Shown: positions 1-9,655, counted from the first letter of the stretch. The stretch is 64,000 nt of DNA from Maribacter polysaccharolyticus (GCF_028882255.1 NZ_JARBUY010000004.1:446328-510327); one strand, 5' to 3'. Made by a program: numbers and translations. Notes: generated by a model from the sequence alone, not told the origin.

Positions 1-873
1 AACGCTTCCGAAAAAAGGTTGAATTTCTCCATACCCAACTTAAACAATGAAACCAACTACACCTATGCCCTGGTCACTTTAAATCCGGGCGACATAGAAG
101 AAGATCAAGTTTTGTCCTCAGTGGAGTTCACGAAAATATCCGAAGACTTGGAAATATCGAATAATACACTTACCGGAAGTGCCTCCAATGGAGCGTTTAT
201 TAGCCGATTGGATTTTTCGTTTAAAACGAGTAAGCACAATACGTTTAAAAAGAAGATCAATTCATTAAAGGTCGCGCAATCAATAACCAGTTCGGATTCA
301 TATGCGGATACAGGAGATGCAATTGCGAATGTTGGACGCATAACGCTTATCATGGAGGATTATGAACCATTTGAAACACATGATTTAATAGGTAATATTT
401 ATACTTCAAATAAACCTTTAATACAATATAAGGCGTTATTGAATGATGATTATTTTAAGGAAGATATTAATCCCCTCTTATATAGGGAGTATCCTCTGGA
501 CGAATCTATCGAAGTAAGACGTGATGCAACAACCTTAGGAGTGCCCCCGGTCAAATCATTGCAATTAAGCACAACCTATGTAACATATAGCCAAACCAAT
601 TTAGACAACCCTTATTTGAACAAACACTTTCCTATACGTTGGCATCTCCCAATTGCATATTATTCCGATTATGTTGACTTACAATATCAGATTACCAATA
701 GGTATATGCGAAATGGCATTACAGATCAAGAAAAGTATAATAAATATTACTATTTGATATGGGGTAGATTTCCGTTTATAAAAAGAGAAAATTATGAGGT
801 TGAACTTGAATATGTACTTCCTGGCCAATCCAATGGAACAACTGGTGTAATACAATATAAAAACACGTTCTAA
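1..873 (+). CDS. Hypothetical protein, 5' end outside the window
   Basis: The reading frame is open from the first base (N-A-S-E-K-R-L-N-F-S...), so the gene starts upstream of the window and about 290 C-terminal residues are visible. No signal peptide, membrane segment or catalytic motif is present in this part. It is rich in Asn, Tyr, Ser and Thr, as expected for an exported beta-rich protein. Its TAA stop shares one base with the ATG of the next gene, so it is translationally coupled to a fibronectin type III protein and probably works at the cell surface with it and the SprB-repeat protein. Base composition is AT-rich compared with core genes in the window. I do not recognise the family. 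Confidence 0.7.
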   Translation, partial: NASEKRLNFSIPNLNNETNYTYALVTLNPGDIEEDQVLSSVEFTKISEDLEISNNTLTGSASNGAFISRLDFSFKTSKHNTFKKKINSLKVAQSITSSDSYADTGDAIANVGRITLIMEDYEPFETHDLIGNIYTSNKPLIQYKALLNDDYFKEDINPLLYREYPLDESIEVRRDATTLGVPPVKSLQLSTTYVTYSQTNLDNPYLNKHFPIRWHLPIAYYSDYVDLQYQITNRYMRNGITDQEKYNKYYYLIWGRFPFIKRENYEVELEYVLPGQSNGTTGVIQYKNTF

Positions 874-2963
874 TGGAAAAAATAATAAAACAGGCGATAT
901 TTATCCTGTTACTCCCTTTGATTTATAATGGTTATGGTCAAACTCCTGGCGCTAATCCCATGGCACTTCCACAGTTAGTTCTAAAAGCAAGGGCTTTAAA
1001 CAGTTCCGTAATGCTTCGATGGGGAACAAATGACAGGTTTGCATGGAAAAAAGGTATCGAGAATGGCTATGTTATCGAGAGAACTACCATTTCCAGAAAT
1101 GGTATACCATTAAAAGAAGTGGAAAAAAAAATATTGAACTCAGGCCCCATTCTACCCAAACCTTTAAACTCTTGGGAAAAGTTCATTTTGAATAATGATA
1201 TGGCCGCTGTAACTGCCCAAGCTATTTATGGTGAAAATTTTAATGTAGATAATTCGGAAGAAAACCCATTTATAAAAATCATCAATCAAAGTTCTGAACT
1301 TCAACAGCGGTTTGCTTTTTCTATGTTTGCCGTGGACCAAGATTTTGAGGTGGCACTATTCGCTGGTCTAGGATACGTAGATAATGACGTTCATTCCAAT
1401 GAGAGGTATTTGTATAATATAAAATTTGCAGAACCGAATGAACTTAACATAAAAGAAACAGGTACACTTATAGCTCCCGGAAAATCTAATCCCTTACCCA
1501 AACCTTATGACTTTGCAGGATATTATTATAACAACTCATTTGTTCTTATTTGGGAATATGATAATCTACAACACTTTTATAATGCTTATGATTTAGAAAA
1601 ATCTGAAGATGGGGTAACCTTTAAAAAGGTAAACAATGTTCCTATTACGAAATTAAATACAACCGATGTGTCCGGTATTTCCTATGTGGATAGCATACCA
1701 CAATACTCTAAAAAATATTGGTACCGTATAAAAGGAAAAACGATTTTCAACGAAACCAGCCCTGCTTCAGATACGGTTAGTGTTATTGCCTATAAAGAAC
1801 TTTTGGTCGCACCTGAATTTAAAGATAATGACGTTATCTCTGATAAGGTGGTGGATTTAACTTGGTCCTTTGCCCAAGATGAAGAATGGAAAGTGACGAG
1901 CTACGAACTTTTACGTTCAAATACAGCACCTGGACCATATATAAAAGTTATTGATGATATTGACCCAGCGAATAGGAAGGTAACCTATTCTAATTTACAA
2001 GATATCAATTATTTTAAAATACGTGCAAAAGGGATAGCCGGGGATTTCCAAGATTCTTCTCCGAATATGGTACAACCTATCGATTCTATACCACCATCGA
2101 AACCATCTGACTTAATTGGTGTAATCGATACTTTGGGAGTTGTTCGTATTACATGGGAGGAAAATCCTGAGTTAGATCTTCGCGGTTATGTTTTGATGAG
2201 GGCAAACAGACCAAATCAAGAATTTACACGATTGAACAAACAAGAAATTAAAGAAACAGAATATACGGATACGATCAATTTAAAATCTTTCAATAAATCT
2301 GTTTTTTATAAACTGAAGGCATTGGACAGCAGATACAATGAATCTATTCCTTCAGACGTACTTCAATTGAAAAGACCTAGCAAAATCCCCCCAATCAACC
2401 CCGTTTTCACAACTTATGAAGTATATGGTGATACCGTTCATCTTGAATGGATACCGAGCATATCGGAAAACATCGTTAGACAAATAATATACAGAAAAAA
2501 GGCGGATACAAATGAGGATATACTATGGGAAAATATTTCAGAGATCACAGATAATTCCGTAAGTAATTTCAATGATCCTGATACAGAGACTAACCAAAAA
2601 TATTTGTATACAATAACTGCGGTGAACGAGTTTATGATAGCGAGTAAGCCCTCTCCCCCTATTTCAATTACAACCATGCCTGAGTTAATAAAACCGGGTG
2701 TTAAAGGGCTATATGCCAATGTTGATCGGGAAAATAGATTTATTCAACTGAGCTGGCGAATTAACGGGAATGCAATTGCAGAAATAGAAGTCTACAGAAA
2801 AGACAGTGAATCACAGTTTACAAAATATGCCACATTAAAAAAAGATGAAAGACAATTTTTCGACACTAAACTAATACTGAATACCATTTATACTTACGCC
2901 CTCAAAGTGCTATACAACGATGGTTCAATGGGTGTATGGGAAGAGATTAAAGTTAAGTTCTAA
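873..2963 (+). CDS. Secreted fibronectin type III-domain protein
   Basis: The 696-residue protein begins with a signal peptide (MEKIIKQAIFILLLPLIYNG, cut near YGQ). Several Fn3-like units follow, recognisable by repeated strands such as VDLTWSFAQD (about residue 325), VRITWEENPELDLRGY (about 425), VHLEWIPS (about 525) and IQLSWRING (about 625), each ending in a Y-x-Y/I-x-A/V strand such as KYLYTITAVN. There is no enzyme motif and no T9SS tail at the C-terminus. The start overlaps the previous stop by one base, and the next gene begins 9 bases after its stop, which makes a three-gene unit. It is likely an extracellular scaffold or adhesion partner; the exact role is unknown. Confidence 0.8.
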   Translation: MEKIIKQAIFILLLPLIYNGYGQTPGANPMALPQLVLKARALNSSVMLRWGTNDRFAWKKGIENGYVIERTTISRNGIPLKEVEKKILNSGPILPKPLNSWEKFILNNDMAAVTAQAIYGENFNVDNSEENPFIKIINQSSELQQRFAFSMFAVDQDFEVALFAGLGYVDNDVHSNERYLYNIKFAEPNELNIKETGTLIAPGKSNPLPKPYDFAGYYYNNSFVLIWEYDNLQHFYNAYDLEKSEDGVTFKKVNNVPITKLNTTDVSGISYVDSIPQYSKKYWYRIKGKTIFNETSPASDTVSVIAYKELLVAPEFKDNDVISDKVVDLTWSFAQDEEWKVTSYELLRSNTAPGPYIKVIDDIDPANRKVTYSNLQDINYFKIRAKGIAGDFQDSSPNMVQPIDSIPPSKPSDLIGVIDTLGVVRITWEENPELDLRGYVLMRANRPNQEFTRLNKQEIKETEYTDTINLKSFNKSVFYKLKALDSRYNESIPSDVLQLKRPSKIPPINPVFTTYEVYGDTVHLEWIPSISENIVRQIIYRKKADTNEDILWENISEITDNSVSNFNDPDTETNQKYLYTITAVNEFMIASKPSPPISITTMPELIKPGVKGLYANVDRENRFIQLSWRINGNAIAEIEVYRKDSESQFTKYATLKKDERQFFDTKLILNTIYTYALKVLYNDGSMGVWEEIKVKF

Positions 2964-2972
2964 AATATTAAT

Positions 2973-5900
2973 ATGGAAAATACAAATATAAAATGGCTAT
3001 TATTTTTAGTAGCCCTTGCCTATTCTGTAAATCTTTTAGCTCAAGAAACCAAGTATCAAGTTGAATATAAGATAATTCATAAAGGTACTGCAGATACAAA
3101 TTCAGAAGTAACAATTAAACTCGGAAATTCAACAATTTATAATTCCTTTATTCAAGGTACCGCTCAAAATAGCACACTTGAAGATATACAAGAATTTAAG
3201 GACATTATTACGCTAAGTAACCCAACCACCTCAATGGTGATGACAGGGCGTTCGACTGGTAGTTGTCCTGAAGATTATACGGTACCTTTCGCTGGTTTTG
3301 ATGGCTGTTGGAATGATTTATCGGATGAAGGATCTGGCTTTGGTTGTTTTGTAATAGAGAACGAATATTTTAGAGTCACAGATATATCTTCCGAAGAGAG
3401 TAGTCTGGACAGTTTAAACTCAGAAAAATCCATTGAGTATTGCGAACCACAAAAAATGTACACTCCCTTTTGCGGTGATGGAAGTTATTCATTGGATATA
3501 ATAATTGATGGAGGAAATCGCCAAAATTTATTAACATATGGTGTGCACCCATGGTTTTATAATTTTAATCCGTCAACTATTACCGGGGTTACAGAGAACA
3601 GTGTTATTAAAATTGAAATATTCTATACTGAAGATAAAAGTGAATCGGATATTATTACATATACGGTAAATCCTTGCCCTCTAAAACTTGATACAACTGT
3701 CAATCCTAATCCTGCGTCCAAAAATGTGACCTGTAACGGTGGTTCTGACGGTGGTTTCACAGTGACTTTCGATAGGGAACTTACAAATACGGAATATTTG
3801 GAAATAAGTTTTATTAGAGATAATAATAACGATGGTAATTTTGAAGAAGAACCTTATGATACTTCAGGTCAATTGTTCGCTGATGATTTTACCAATAGAT
3901 CATATACATATACCGGCCTAAGTGTCGGGAATTATGAAATAGAATGGAATCAAGGCCTTATAGCTGGGGGGTCCCTTATTCCAGGAGGTACGGCAACCTT
4001 TCAGGTTACAGAACCAGACCCCTTGGGTTATTCCCTTACCGTTCCCGTACAGGATGTTACTTGCACTTTGGACGGCGAAATCAATATTTCCCCTTCAGGT
4101 GGCAGTGGAAATTATAAATATCAATGGATGGGCCCGAATGGAGCGACAACAATAGTCTCAACCAGTCAAAATCTTAGTACATCAGTACCCGGTGATTATG
4201 TTTTACGCCTTTTTGATGCCAATGTGATAGATGACAGTTGTTTTATTGACTCATCTCCTATCAATATTGGAGAGCCACCGGCAAAGCCCGAAATCAATTT
4301 AACAAGTCTTGAACAACCATCATCTTCAAATGGGGGTAAAGGTAGTATAAGCGTCCAAATAACAGGAACAGAACCGTTCACCTACGAGTGGCAAAAAGAC
4401 GGTTCAAGTTTCACCCCATTAAGTCCTTCTACAAACCTTAATCTCGTAAACCTTGATCCCGGCACCTATACCTTAACGGTAACCGACAGCAATGGATGCA
4501 CATCAATATTACCTCCCGCTGAATATATTTTAGACCCACTTCCCGTATTGGACGTCACTATTGAACAGGCATCACCTATACGCTGCGAGGGGGATACCAC
4601 CATACTAACCGCATTAGGCCAAGGCGGAGCAGGAGATTATTCCTATTCATGGTCCACCGGGGCAACTACAGAAACCATAACAGCCGGTCCGGGGGATTAT
4701 TCCGTTACAGTAACGGATTTATCAGGTAATACCGCAGCTAGTGATATTATGGACATCACTTATGTTGACGGCTCCGGAAACGTGATTCCAAATGTTCTTA
4801 ACGTAACAGTTACCGACATCACGGATATTGAGTGTAAAGGGGAAAATAACGGGCGAATAGCCCTCGATATATCGGGCGGTACCGGAAATTTTGAGGTGTT
4901 TTGGGACGGGTCTCTTACTCCAGGGCCTCAAGACAACAATACACTTTCATATGGTAATCACACCTATGAAGTATTTGATGGTAATTGTAGTGTTTCGGGT
5001 GGCCCTATTTTTATTGATGAACCTGATGATTATTTCTTGGTTTCCGCCTCTTCAACAGATGCTACAACAAATGGTGGTGATGAAGGTACGATAACTTTGA
5101 ACATAACAGGAGGGTCTGGCAACTATACCTACGCTTGGTATAAAGATGGAAGTGCCTTCTCCCCGATAAACGGTGCTACTGCCAATGAATTCGAAGGGTT
5201 CCCAACAGGAAATTATCAAGTTATTGTTTCGGAAACCAATGGCACGGGGTGCACCGCTACACTGGAAAACACTGTTTTCATAGACGAACCAGGACCCTTA
5301 AGTTTAGGTACGCCAGAAGCCATTGTAGATCCAATTTTATGTTTTGGTGATAGTACGGGTAGAATATCCGCCAATTATACAGGCACACCCCCATTTGAGT
5401 TTGTTTGGTACAATGTTGATACAGGTATGGAACTTAAACGAAGCGAAGAAGACTTCTTAGAAAATATAAATGTGGGCAACTATTCTTTTACCATAAATGA
5501 TGCCTCCAATGCCGGCCCAATTTCAAGTGGCACCATAGAACTCCCCGGACCTTTGGCAGCCTTAAGTGCTACAGCGCTTTCAACCCCGATATCATGTTTT
5601 GGAAATTCCGATGGAACCATAACGATCAATGCCAACGGTGGGACGGGAAGCTTACGATATCAAATAACCGGTAAACCCTTACAGAATAACCCTTTCTTTG
5701 AAAATCTTGCTAGTGGTACGTACTCCGCAACTGTAATAGACCAAAATGGATGTACTTATAACGTTCCTGATGCAATAGAGATCATTGAACCCGATTTGAT
5801 TCAAATCGATGATTTCCTTGTAACCCCAGCAACTTTTTCCGGTGCCGCTGACGGTCAAATAAGTATTGATGTATCGGGGGGGACAACACCTTATACTTAC

Positions 5901-8537
5901 AGTTGGACGGGGCCTGGAATTACAATCCCAAGAACCACAAAAGATATCGATGCCTTAACAACAGGTAATTATACTGTTGTAATCACCTCCCCAGGCAATC
6001 AGGGTGGAATTGATGGGTGTTATCTTACCCAAACTTTTTTTGTTTCGGAACCGGGACCATTGAACCTTCCCGACCTAAGTTCGACGAATATCAGTTGTTC
6101 GGGAGCTAATGATGGGGCCATTACCTCCGCCGCCCAAGGTACGGGTACCATTGACTATGTATGGGAAAAAAATGGAGTCGTCATTGACGGTCAAATTGGA
6201 CCTGACTTAACAGATCTTGGGCCTGGCACCTATACCCTTACCGTTAGTGATGAGACCAGTAACCCTTCGGTGACCAAATCGGTCACCCTCACCGAACCCA
6301 CCCCACTTACCGCCCAGGCTTTTCCTACGGATGTCACTTGTTTTGGCGTGGAAGACGGTAGTGTCGTGATAACCCCCGATGGGGGAACACTGAGTTACAA
6401 CTATTCCATCGATGGGGGGATCAACTATCAGAGCGGCAATTCGTTCTCCGGTTTGGCAGCAGGCAACCATTCCGTTAGGGTTCAAGATGCCAATCTATGT
6501 ACCGTGGACGTCGATTTCGTGATTTCCGAACCCCAACCCATTGCCATTACCCTTGACCTGCAGCAATCCTTGTCCGCCGCAAATGCCACCGATGGGGCCA
6601 TAAGCATTACCGCATTTGGGGGCACCGGTGCATTGACCTATACTTGGACAGGCCCTACCGGATTCACCCCTCCTACGGACAATAGTGATGATATCACAGA
6701 CCTTCCAGGGGGCACCTATACCTTGGTAATTACCGATGACAATTTCAATGGCGACCTGACCACAGGTTGTTATTTTACCCAGGATTTCACCATTACCGAA
6801 CCTGGGGAACTTTTGGTATCCCTGGCACAGACCGTTTTCTTGGAATGTAACGGGAATGATTTTGCCGAGATCACGGCTACCGTTCAAGGCGGGGTATCCC
6901 CCTATTCGCTTGAATGGTTCGATACCACCGATGGATCCGATGACCTTCTTTCCGAAACCAGTGAGATCATAGGTGGCCTGACCGCAGGGACCTATTTCGT
7001 TAGGGTAACCGATGCCAATGGGATCATCAAGGATTCCGATCCCATTACAGTAACAGAGCCGGACCTTCTGGAGATAACCTTGGAAAATACCACAAACATA
7101 TTGTGCAATGGGGAGGAGACCGGGGCCATTGACATTTCGGTCAGTGGGGGCACAATACCGTATGAATTCTATTGGAGCAATGGGGCTAATACCGAGGATA
7201 TCACGGATTTGGCTGTTGGCGAATATACTATAGAAGTCGTGGATGCCAACAGTTGTTCCACCGATATGACCATTACCATATCGGCACCGGACAATCCTCT
7301 TGAGATCAGTAATGTTACCTTGACGAATGCCTCCGAATATGAAGCTATGGATGGACGTATCGTCCTTGAAGTAAGCGGAGGACAACCGGGCTACAATATG
7401 AGCTGGACAAGGGCTTCCGACGGAGCGATCATTGGGAACACCTCAGAGTTATTAAACCTGGGCGCAGATACATATACCGTGGTAATTACCGATAACAACA
7501 GTTGTTCAGTGACGGAAACATACCAGATCACCGAACCCGATATCGTTGAGGAGACCCTAGTGCAACCGATATGTTCAGGGGAATCTAACGGGAGTATCTC
7601 CTTACTTGTCAATCAAGGCAATGGCAATTACAGCTATTCCTGGTCTACAGGGGACACCACCAATAGCATCGACAACCTGGCTGCCGGGGAATATTCGGTA
7701 ACCATTACCGGACTGCCCAACGGTACCATAGAACGAATATATCTTTTGGAAAATCCATTGCCCCTGAACGTTGATCTAGGCGATAATCGGGTACTCTGTG
7801 CCGAACAGGAACTAATCCTCGATGCAACGGTGGAAGACGCCACCGCAACCTATTCCTGGTATTCCGACAATGGATTTATAAGTGCGGAACCATTTATCAC
7901 AGTGGATGAAAAAGGTAATTATACGGTTACCGTGCAATCCGCTACGGGGTGTACCGCTACCGGTAGTATCTCCATCGATAAGAGCACCGATGAAATATCC
8001 GCTGAATTGGCGGTATCCAGTCAAGTCTTCGTTGGGGAAACAGCTATTCTGGTAGATATCAGCTATCCGCTTCCCGAGACTACGGAATGGATCCTGCCCG
8101 AAGGGGCACAGGTACTCCTTCAGGATAATGATGAGGCCGAGATCGTATTCGCCGAGACCGGGGAATATGAAGTGGGAATCCTTACCAAAATAGGGGAATG
8201 TATGGCAGAACAGACCAAAACCATCATCGTGGTCGCCAATGACCCCACAATCGAAGAAGCGGATAGTAATAACGGGCAACGATTGGTCGAGGAATTCATG
8301 GTCTACCCCAACCCTACCGATGGTAAGTTTACCGCTGAAGTGGATCTGACCGAAAGGGGAAACATAAGTATCAAGGTCTTTGGCTTGGCCAACAATGCCC
8401 TAATGGCGTCTGAAAAAGGACAGGGACAGACGGCGTACAGCATCCCCTTCGATATTTCAGGGCTACCTTCGGGCGTATATGCCGTGCTGCTCGAAACGCC
8501 TTACGGGAATTCCCTAAGGAAGATCATCGTTAGGTAA
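2973..8537 (+). CDS. Giant SprB-repeat surface protein with T9SS type A sorting domain
   Basis: This 1854-residue protein has a signal peptide (about residues 1-23, ending LLAQ), a unique N-terminal region to about residue 240, then about 17 tandem SprB-type repeats with the core C-x-G-x-x-x-G-x-I...GG...Y-x-W...G-x-Y-x-V-x-V-x-D...EP. A C-terminal T9SS type A tail starts near residue 1772 (VYPNPTDGKF, then SGLPSGVYAVLL and a basic end KIIVR). SprB-family proteins are exported by T9SS and held on the surface as adhesins for gliding or attachment. The cysteines show a strict three-repeat rhythm (see findings). The first part is clearly more AT-rich than the region after about 6.1 kb. Function beyond surface adhesion is inference. 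Confidence 0.9.
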   Translation: MENTNIKWLLFLVALAYSVNLLAQETKYQVEYKIIHKGTADTNSEVTIKLGNSTIYNSFIQGTAQNSTLEDIQEFKDIITLSNPTTSMVMTGRSTGSCPEDYTVPFAGFDGCWNDLSDEGSGFGCFVIENEYFRVTDISSEESSLDSLNSEKSIEYCEPQKMYTPFCGDGSYSLDIIIDGGNRQNLLTYGVHPWFYNFNPSTITGVTENSVIKIEIFYTEDKSESDIITYTVNPCPLKLDTTVNPNPASKNVTCNGGSDGGFTVTFDRELTNTEYLEISFIRDNNNDGNFEEEPYDTSGQLFADDFTNRSYTYTGLSVGNYEIEWNQGLIAGGSLIPGGTATFQVTEPDPLGYSLTVPVQDVTCTLDGEINISPSGGSGNYKYQWMGPNGATTIVSTSQNLSTSVPGDYVLRLFDANVIDDSCFIDSSPINIGEPPAKPEINLTSLEQPSSSNGGKGSISVQITGTEPFTYEWQKDGSSFTPLSPSTNLNLVNLDPGTYTLTVTDSNGCTSILPPAEYILDPLPVLDVTIEQASPIRCEGDTTILTALGQGGAGDYSYSWSTGATTETITAGPGDYSVTVTDLSGNTAASDIMDITYVDGSGNVIPNVLNVTVTDITDIECKGENNGRIALDISGGTGNFEVFWDGSLTPGPQDNNTLSYGNHTYEVFDGNCSVSGGPIFIDEPDDYFLVSASSTDATTNGGDEGTITLNITGGSGNYTYAWYKDGSAFSPINGATANEFEGFPTGNYQVIVSETNGTGCTATLENTVFIDEPGPLSLGTPEAIVDPILCFGDSTGRISANYTGTPPFEFVWYNVDTGMELKRSEEDFLENINVGNYSFTINDASNAGPISSGTIELPGPLAALSATALSTPISCFGNSDGTITINANGGTGSLRYQITGKPLQNNPFFENLASGTYSATVIDQNGCTYNVPDAIEIIEPDLIQIDDFLVTPATFSGAADGQISIDVSGGTTPYTYSWTGPGITIPRTTKDIDALTTGNYTVVITSPGNQGGIDGCYLTQTFFVSEPGPLNLPDLSSTNISCSGANDGAITSAAQGTGTIDYVWEKNGVVIDGQIGPDLTDLGPGTYTLTVSDETSNPSVTKSVTLTEPTPLTAQAFPTDVTCFGVEDGSVVITPDGGTLSYNYSIDGGINYQSGNSFSGLAAGNHSVRVQDANLCTVDVDFVISEPQPIAITLDLQQSLSAANATDGAISITAFGGTGALTYTWTGPTGFTPPTDNSDDITDLPGGTYTLVITDDNFNGDLTTGCYFTQDFTITEPGELLVSLAQTVFLECNGNDFAEITATVQGGVSPYSLEWFDTTDGSDDLLSETSEIIGGLTAGTYFVRVTDANGIIKDSDPITVTEPDLLEITLENTTNILCNGEETGAIDISVSGGTIPYEFYWSNGANTEDITDLAVGEYTIEVVDANSCSTDMTITISAPDNPLEISNVTLTNASEYEAMDGRIVLEVSGGQPGYNMSWTRASDGAIIGNTSELLNLGADTYTVVITDNNSCSVTETYQITEPDIVEETLVQPICSGESNGSISLLVNQGNGNYSYSWSTGDTTNSIDNLAAGEYSVTITGLPNGTIERIYLLENPLPLNVDLGDNRVLCAEQELILDATVEDATATYSWYSDNGFISAEPFITVDEKGNYTVTVQSATGCTATGSISIDKSTDEISAELAVSSQVFVGETAILVDISYPLPETTEWILPEGAQVLLQDNDEAEIVFAETGEYEVGILTKIGECMAEQTKTIIVVANDPTIEEADSNNGQRLVEEFMVYPNPTDGKFTAEVDLTERGNISIKVFGLANNALMASEKGQGQTAYSIPFDISGLPSGVYAVLLETPYGNSLRKIIVR

Positions 8538-8600
8538 GGGTGTTGGACTATTATAAAATTCTGCGTATAGCAGGATCGTGCAGAATGGTTGATGGGTTTA

Positions 8601-8668
8601 CCACATCCCCTGCCCTGCGGGCATCCCCTTCACTTCGACTGCGCTCAGTGCAGGCAAAGGGGGAATTA
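8601..8668 (-). repeat. Palindromic intergenic repeat family B, copy 1, with a nested insert
   Basis: Read on the minus strand this is AATTCCCCCTTTG, then a 24-base insert, then AAGGGGATGCCCGCAGGGC and AGGGGATGTGG. Removing the insert leaves the same sequence as copy 2 at 9550-9592 with a few substitutions. The insert is itself nearly palindromic (CACTGAGCGCAGTCGAAGTG). It lies 64 bases after the stop of the SprB-repeat gene. This GC-rich palindrome type resembles the REP elements moved by REP-associated (RAYT) transposases, but no such transposase is in the window. Confidence 0.7.
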
Positions 8669-8695
8669 ATAATGATGAAAAATTATTGGCCATAA

Positions 8696-8887
8696 TGGAA
8701 TTATGAAGGAAGTAACCGTAAATTAAAACTGGAAAGGCACGAGCAGGTTGCTCGCGCTAGCGGGGGCCTTAGGATTATCATAGACGATATTTCAGGAGAA
8801 GTAATTGAAATAATTTATGGTACAACGGTAAACATTATTAAAGACGAAATAACTAAAATATTAAAGAAACATCTTGATATTAAATAA
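8696..8887 (+). pseudogene. Orphan C-terminal tail fragment (63 codons, no start)
   Basis: An open frame without ATG, GTG or TTG in a sensible place runs through palindrome A1 and then reads GLRIIIDDISGEVIEIIYG and on to HLDIK-stop. The part after the palindrome has good coding character. Its TAA shares one base with the ATG of the next gene, as in a translationally coupled pair. The conserved reading of the palindrome (GTS..LALAG) is out of frame with the tail, so a frameshift separates them. I interpret it as the 3' end of a lost larger gene, possibly the tail of a polymorphic toxin; no toxin family is recognisable. Confidence 0.45.
8736..8766 (+). repeat. GC-rich palindromic repeat family A, copy A1
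   Basis: The element begins GGCACGAGCAGGTTGCTCGC and ends GCTAGCGGGGG. Its centre forms a small hairpin GAGCA-ggt-TGCTC. Five related elements lie between 8.7 and 11.2 kb and I noticed none elsewhere in the window. Confidence 0.7.
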
Positions 8888-9435
8888 TGAAGAAATCAAC
8901 ATTAAACATATCTATATCAGTCATTTACTATTGCTTTATCATTTTGATAGTTTTATCTCAAAGTGGTGATATCTTATGGATGGACGAATGCAAGTTTCAC
9001 ACCTTGTCCGTGACAACATGGTATCAGTCAATTTGGGCTTGGGTATTGATGGCCTTTTTAGGTTTCATATATGTTAAAATATTAAAAATCAAATACCTCC
9101 CTCTAAGGTATTATTTCCTTTTGCCCTTAATTACTATTCTCTATACCGGACCAATTTACAGAAAGAATTTAAATTCTAGAATTGAATCCAAACCAAATAT
9201 AATCGAAAAAGCAGTGATTTACGACATTGCTTTAGGCCAAAGAACACACGCATGTTCCTTTTCTTTTGAATTTAATGGGAAAGAGGCAAAATCAATAAAA
9301 TCAACCAAGATAAAATACTTAAAAAAATTAAATATTGGAGATACCATACTTATAAAAGTATCGAAAGACTGTAAATACATGAACAAAATACATAATCTTT
9401 TTCCAAACAAAAGTGAAATGGATCTTTATAAATGA
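8887..9435 (+). CDS. Small membrane protein, immunity-like, unknown family
   Basis: The 182-residue protein has a first membrane segment at about residues 8-26, a second at about 48-65 (WVLMAFLGFIYVKIL) and a third at about 76-91 (YYFLLPLITILYTGPIY). A soluble C-terminal domain of about 90 residues follows, with a DUF3592-like pattern (AVIYDIALGQ...FSFEFNGKE...LNIGDTILIKV). Its ATG overlaps the stop of an orphan tail fragment by one base, the geometry expected for a toxin tail followed by its immunity gene. It is AT-rich, unlike core genes. The immunity role is inferred from context only. Confidence 0.6.
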   Translation: MKKSTLNISISVIYYCFIILIVLSQSGDILWMDECKFHTLSVTTWYQSIWAWVLMAFLGFIYVKILKIKYLPLRYYFLLPLITILYTGPIYRKNLNSRIESKPNIIEKAVIYDIALGQRTHACSFSFEFNGKEAKSIKSTKIKYLKKLNIGDTILIKVSKDCKYMNKIHNLFPNKSEMDLYK

Positions 9436-9459
9436 AAAAAACAAACCTAACCCAGTAGT

Positions 9460-9615
9460 ATGAAAAACAACCATCTATATATCATCCTATTATTTTGGTG
9501 CCTTTTGCTTTGGCTGTCGTCGACTCTTGGCATAATGGTAAATAGGAGCAATTCCCCCTTTGAAGGGGGTGCCCGAAGGGCGGGGGATGTCCATTGTCTT
9601 ACGTATTGTTATTAA
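9460..9615 (+). pseudogene. Signal-peptide stub of a lost secreted protein, copy 1
   Basis: A 51-codon ORF starts MKNNHLYIILLFWCLLLWLS, a plausible signal peptide, and then runs into palindrome B2 (read as SPFEGGARRAGD) and stops. The first 40 or so bases, plus about 15 bases upstream of the ATG, are nearly identical to the stub at 10389. Both are best explained as duplicated 5' ends of one secreted-protein gene family, cut off by repeats. It is unlikely to be functional as such. Confidence 0.55.
9550..9592 (+). repeat. Palindromic intergenic repeat family B, copy 2
   Basis: AATTCCCCCTTTG is followed by AAGGGGGTGCCCGAAGGGC and GGGGGATGTCC. It contains two nested hairpins, CCCCCTTtgAAGGGGG and GCCCgaaGGGC. 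It matches 8601-8668 on the opposite strand without that copy's 24-base insert. Confidence 0.7.
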
Positions 9616-9655
9616 GAATAGTTAACAAAGGCATGCATTTAGGCATGATGGAACT

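Noticed and set aside
6207-8279. Long minus-strand open frames (up to 296 codons) opposite the SprB-repeat gene
   Set aside because: They mirror the GC-rich repeat half of a clear coding gene, have no start context, and their Gly/Ile/Cys-rich make-up is that of a shadow frame.
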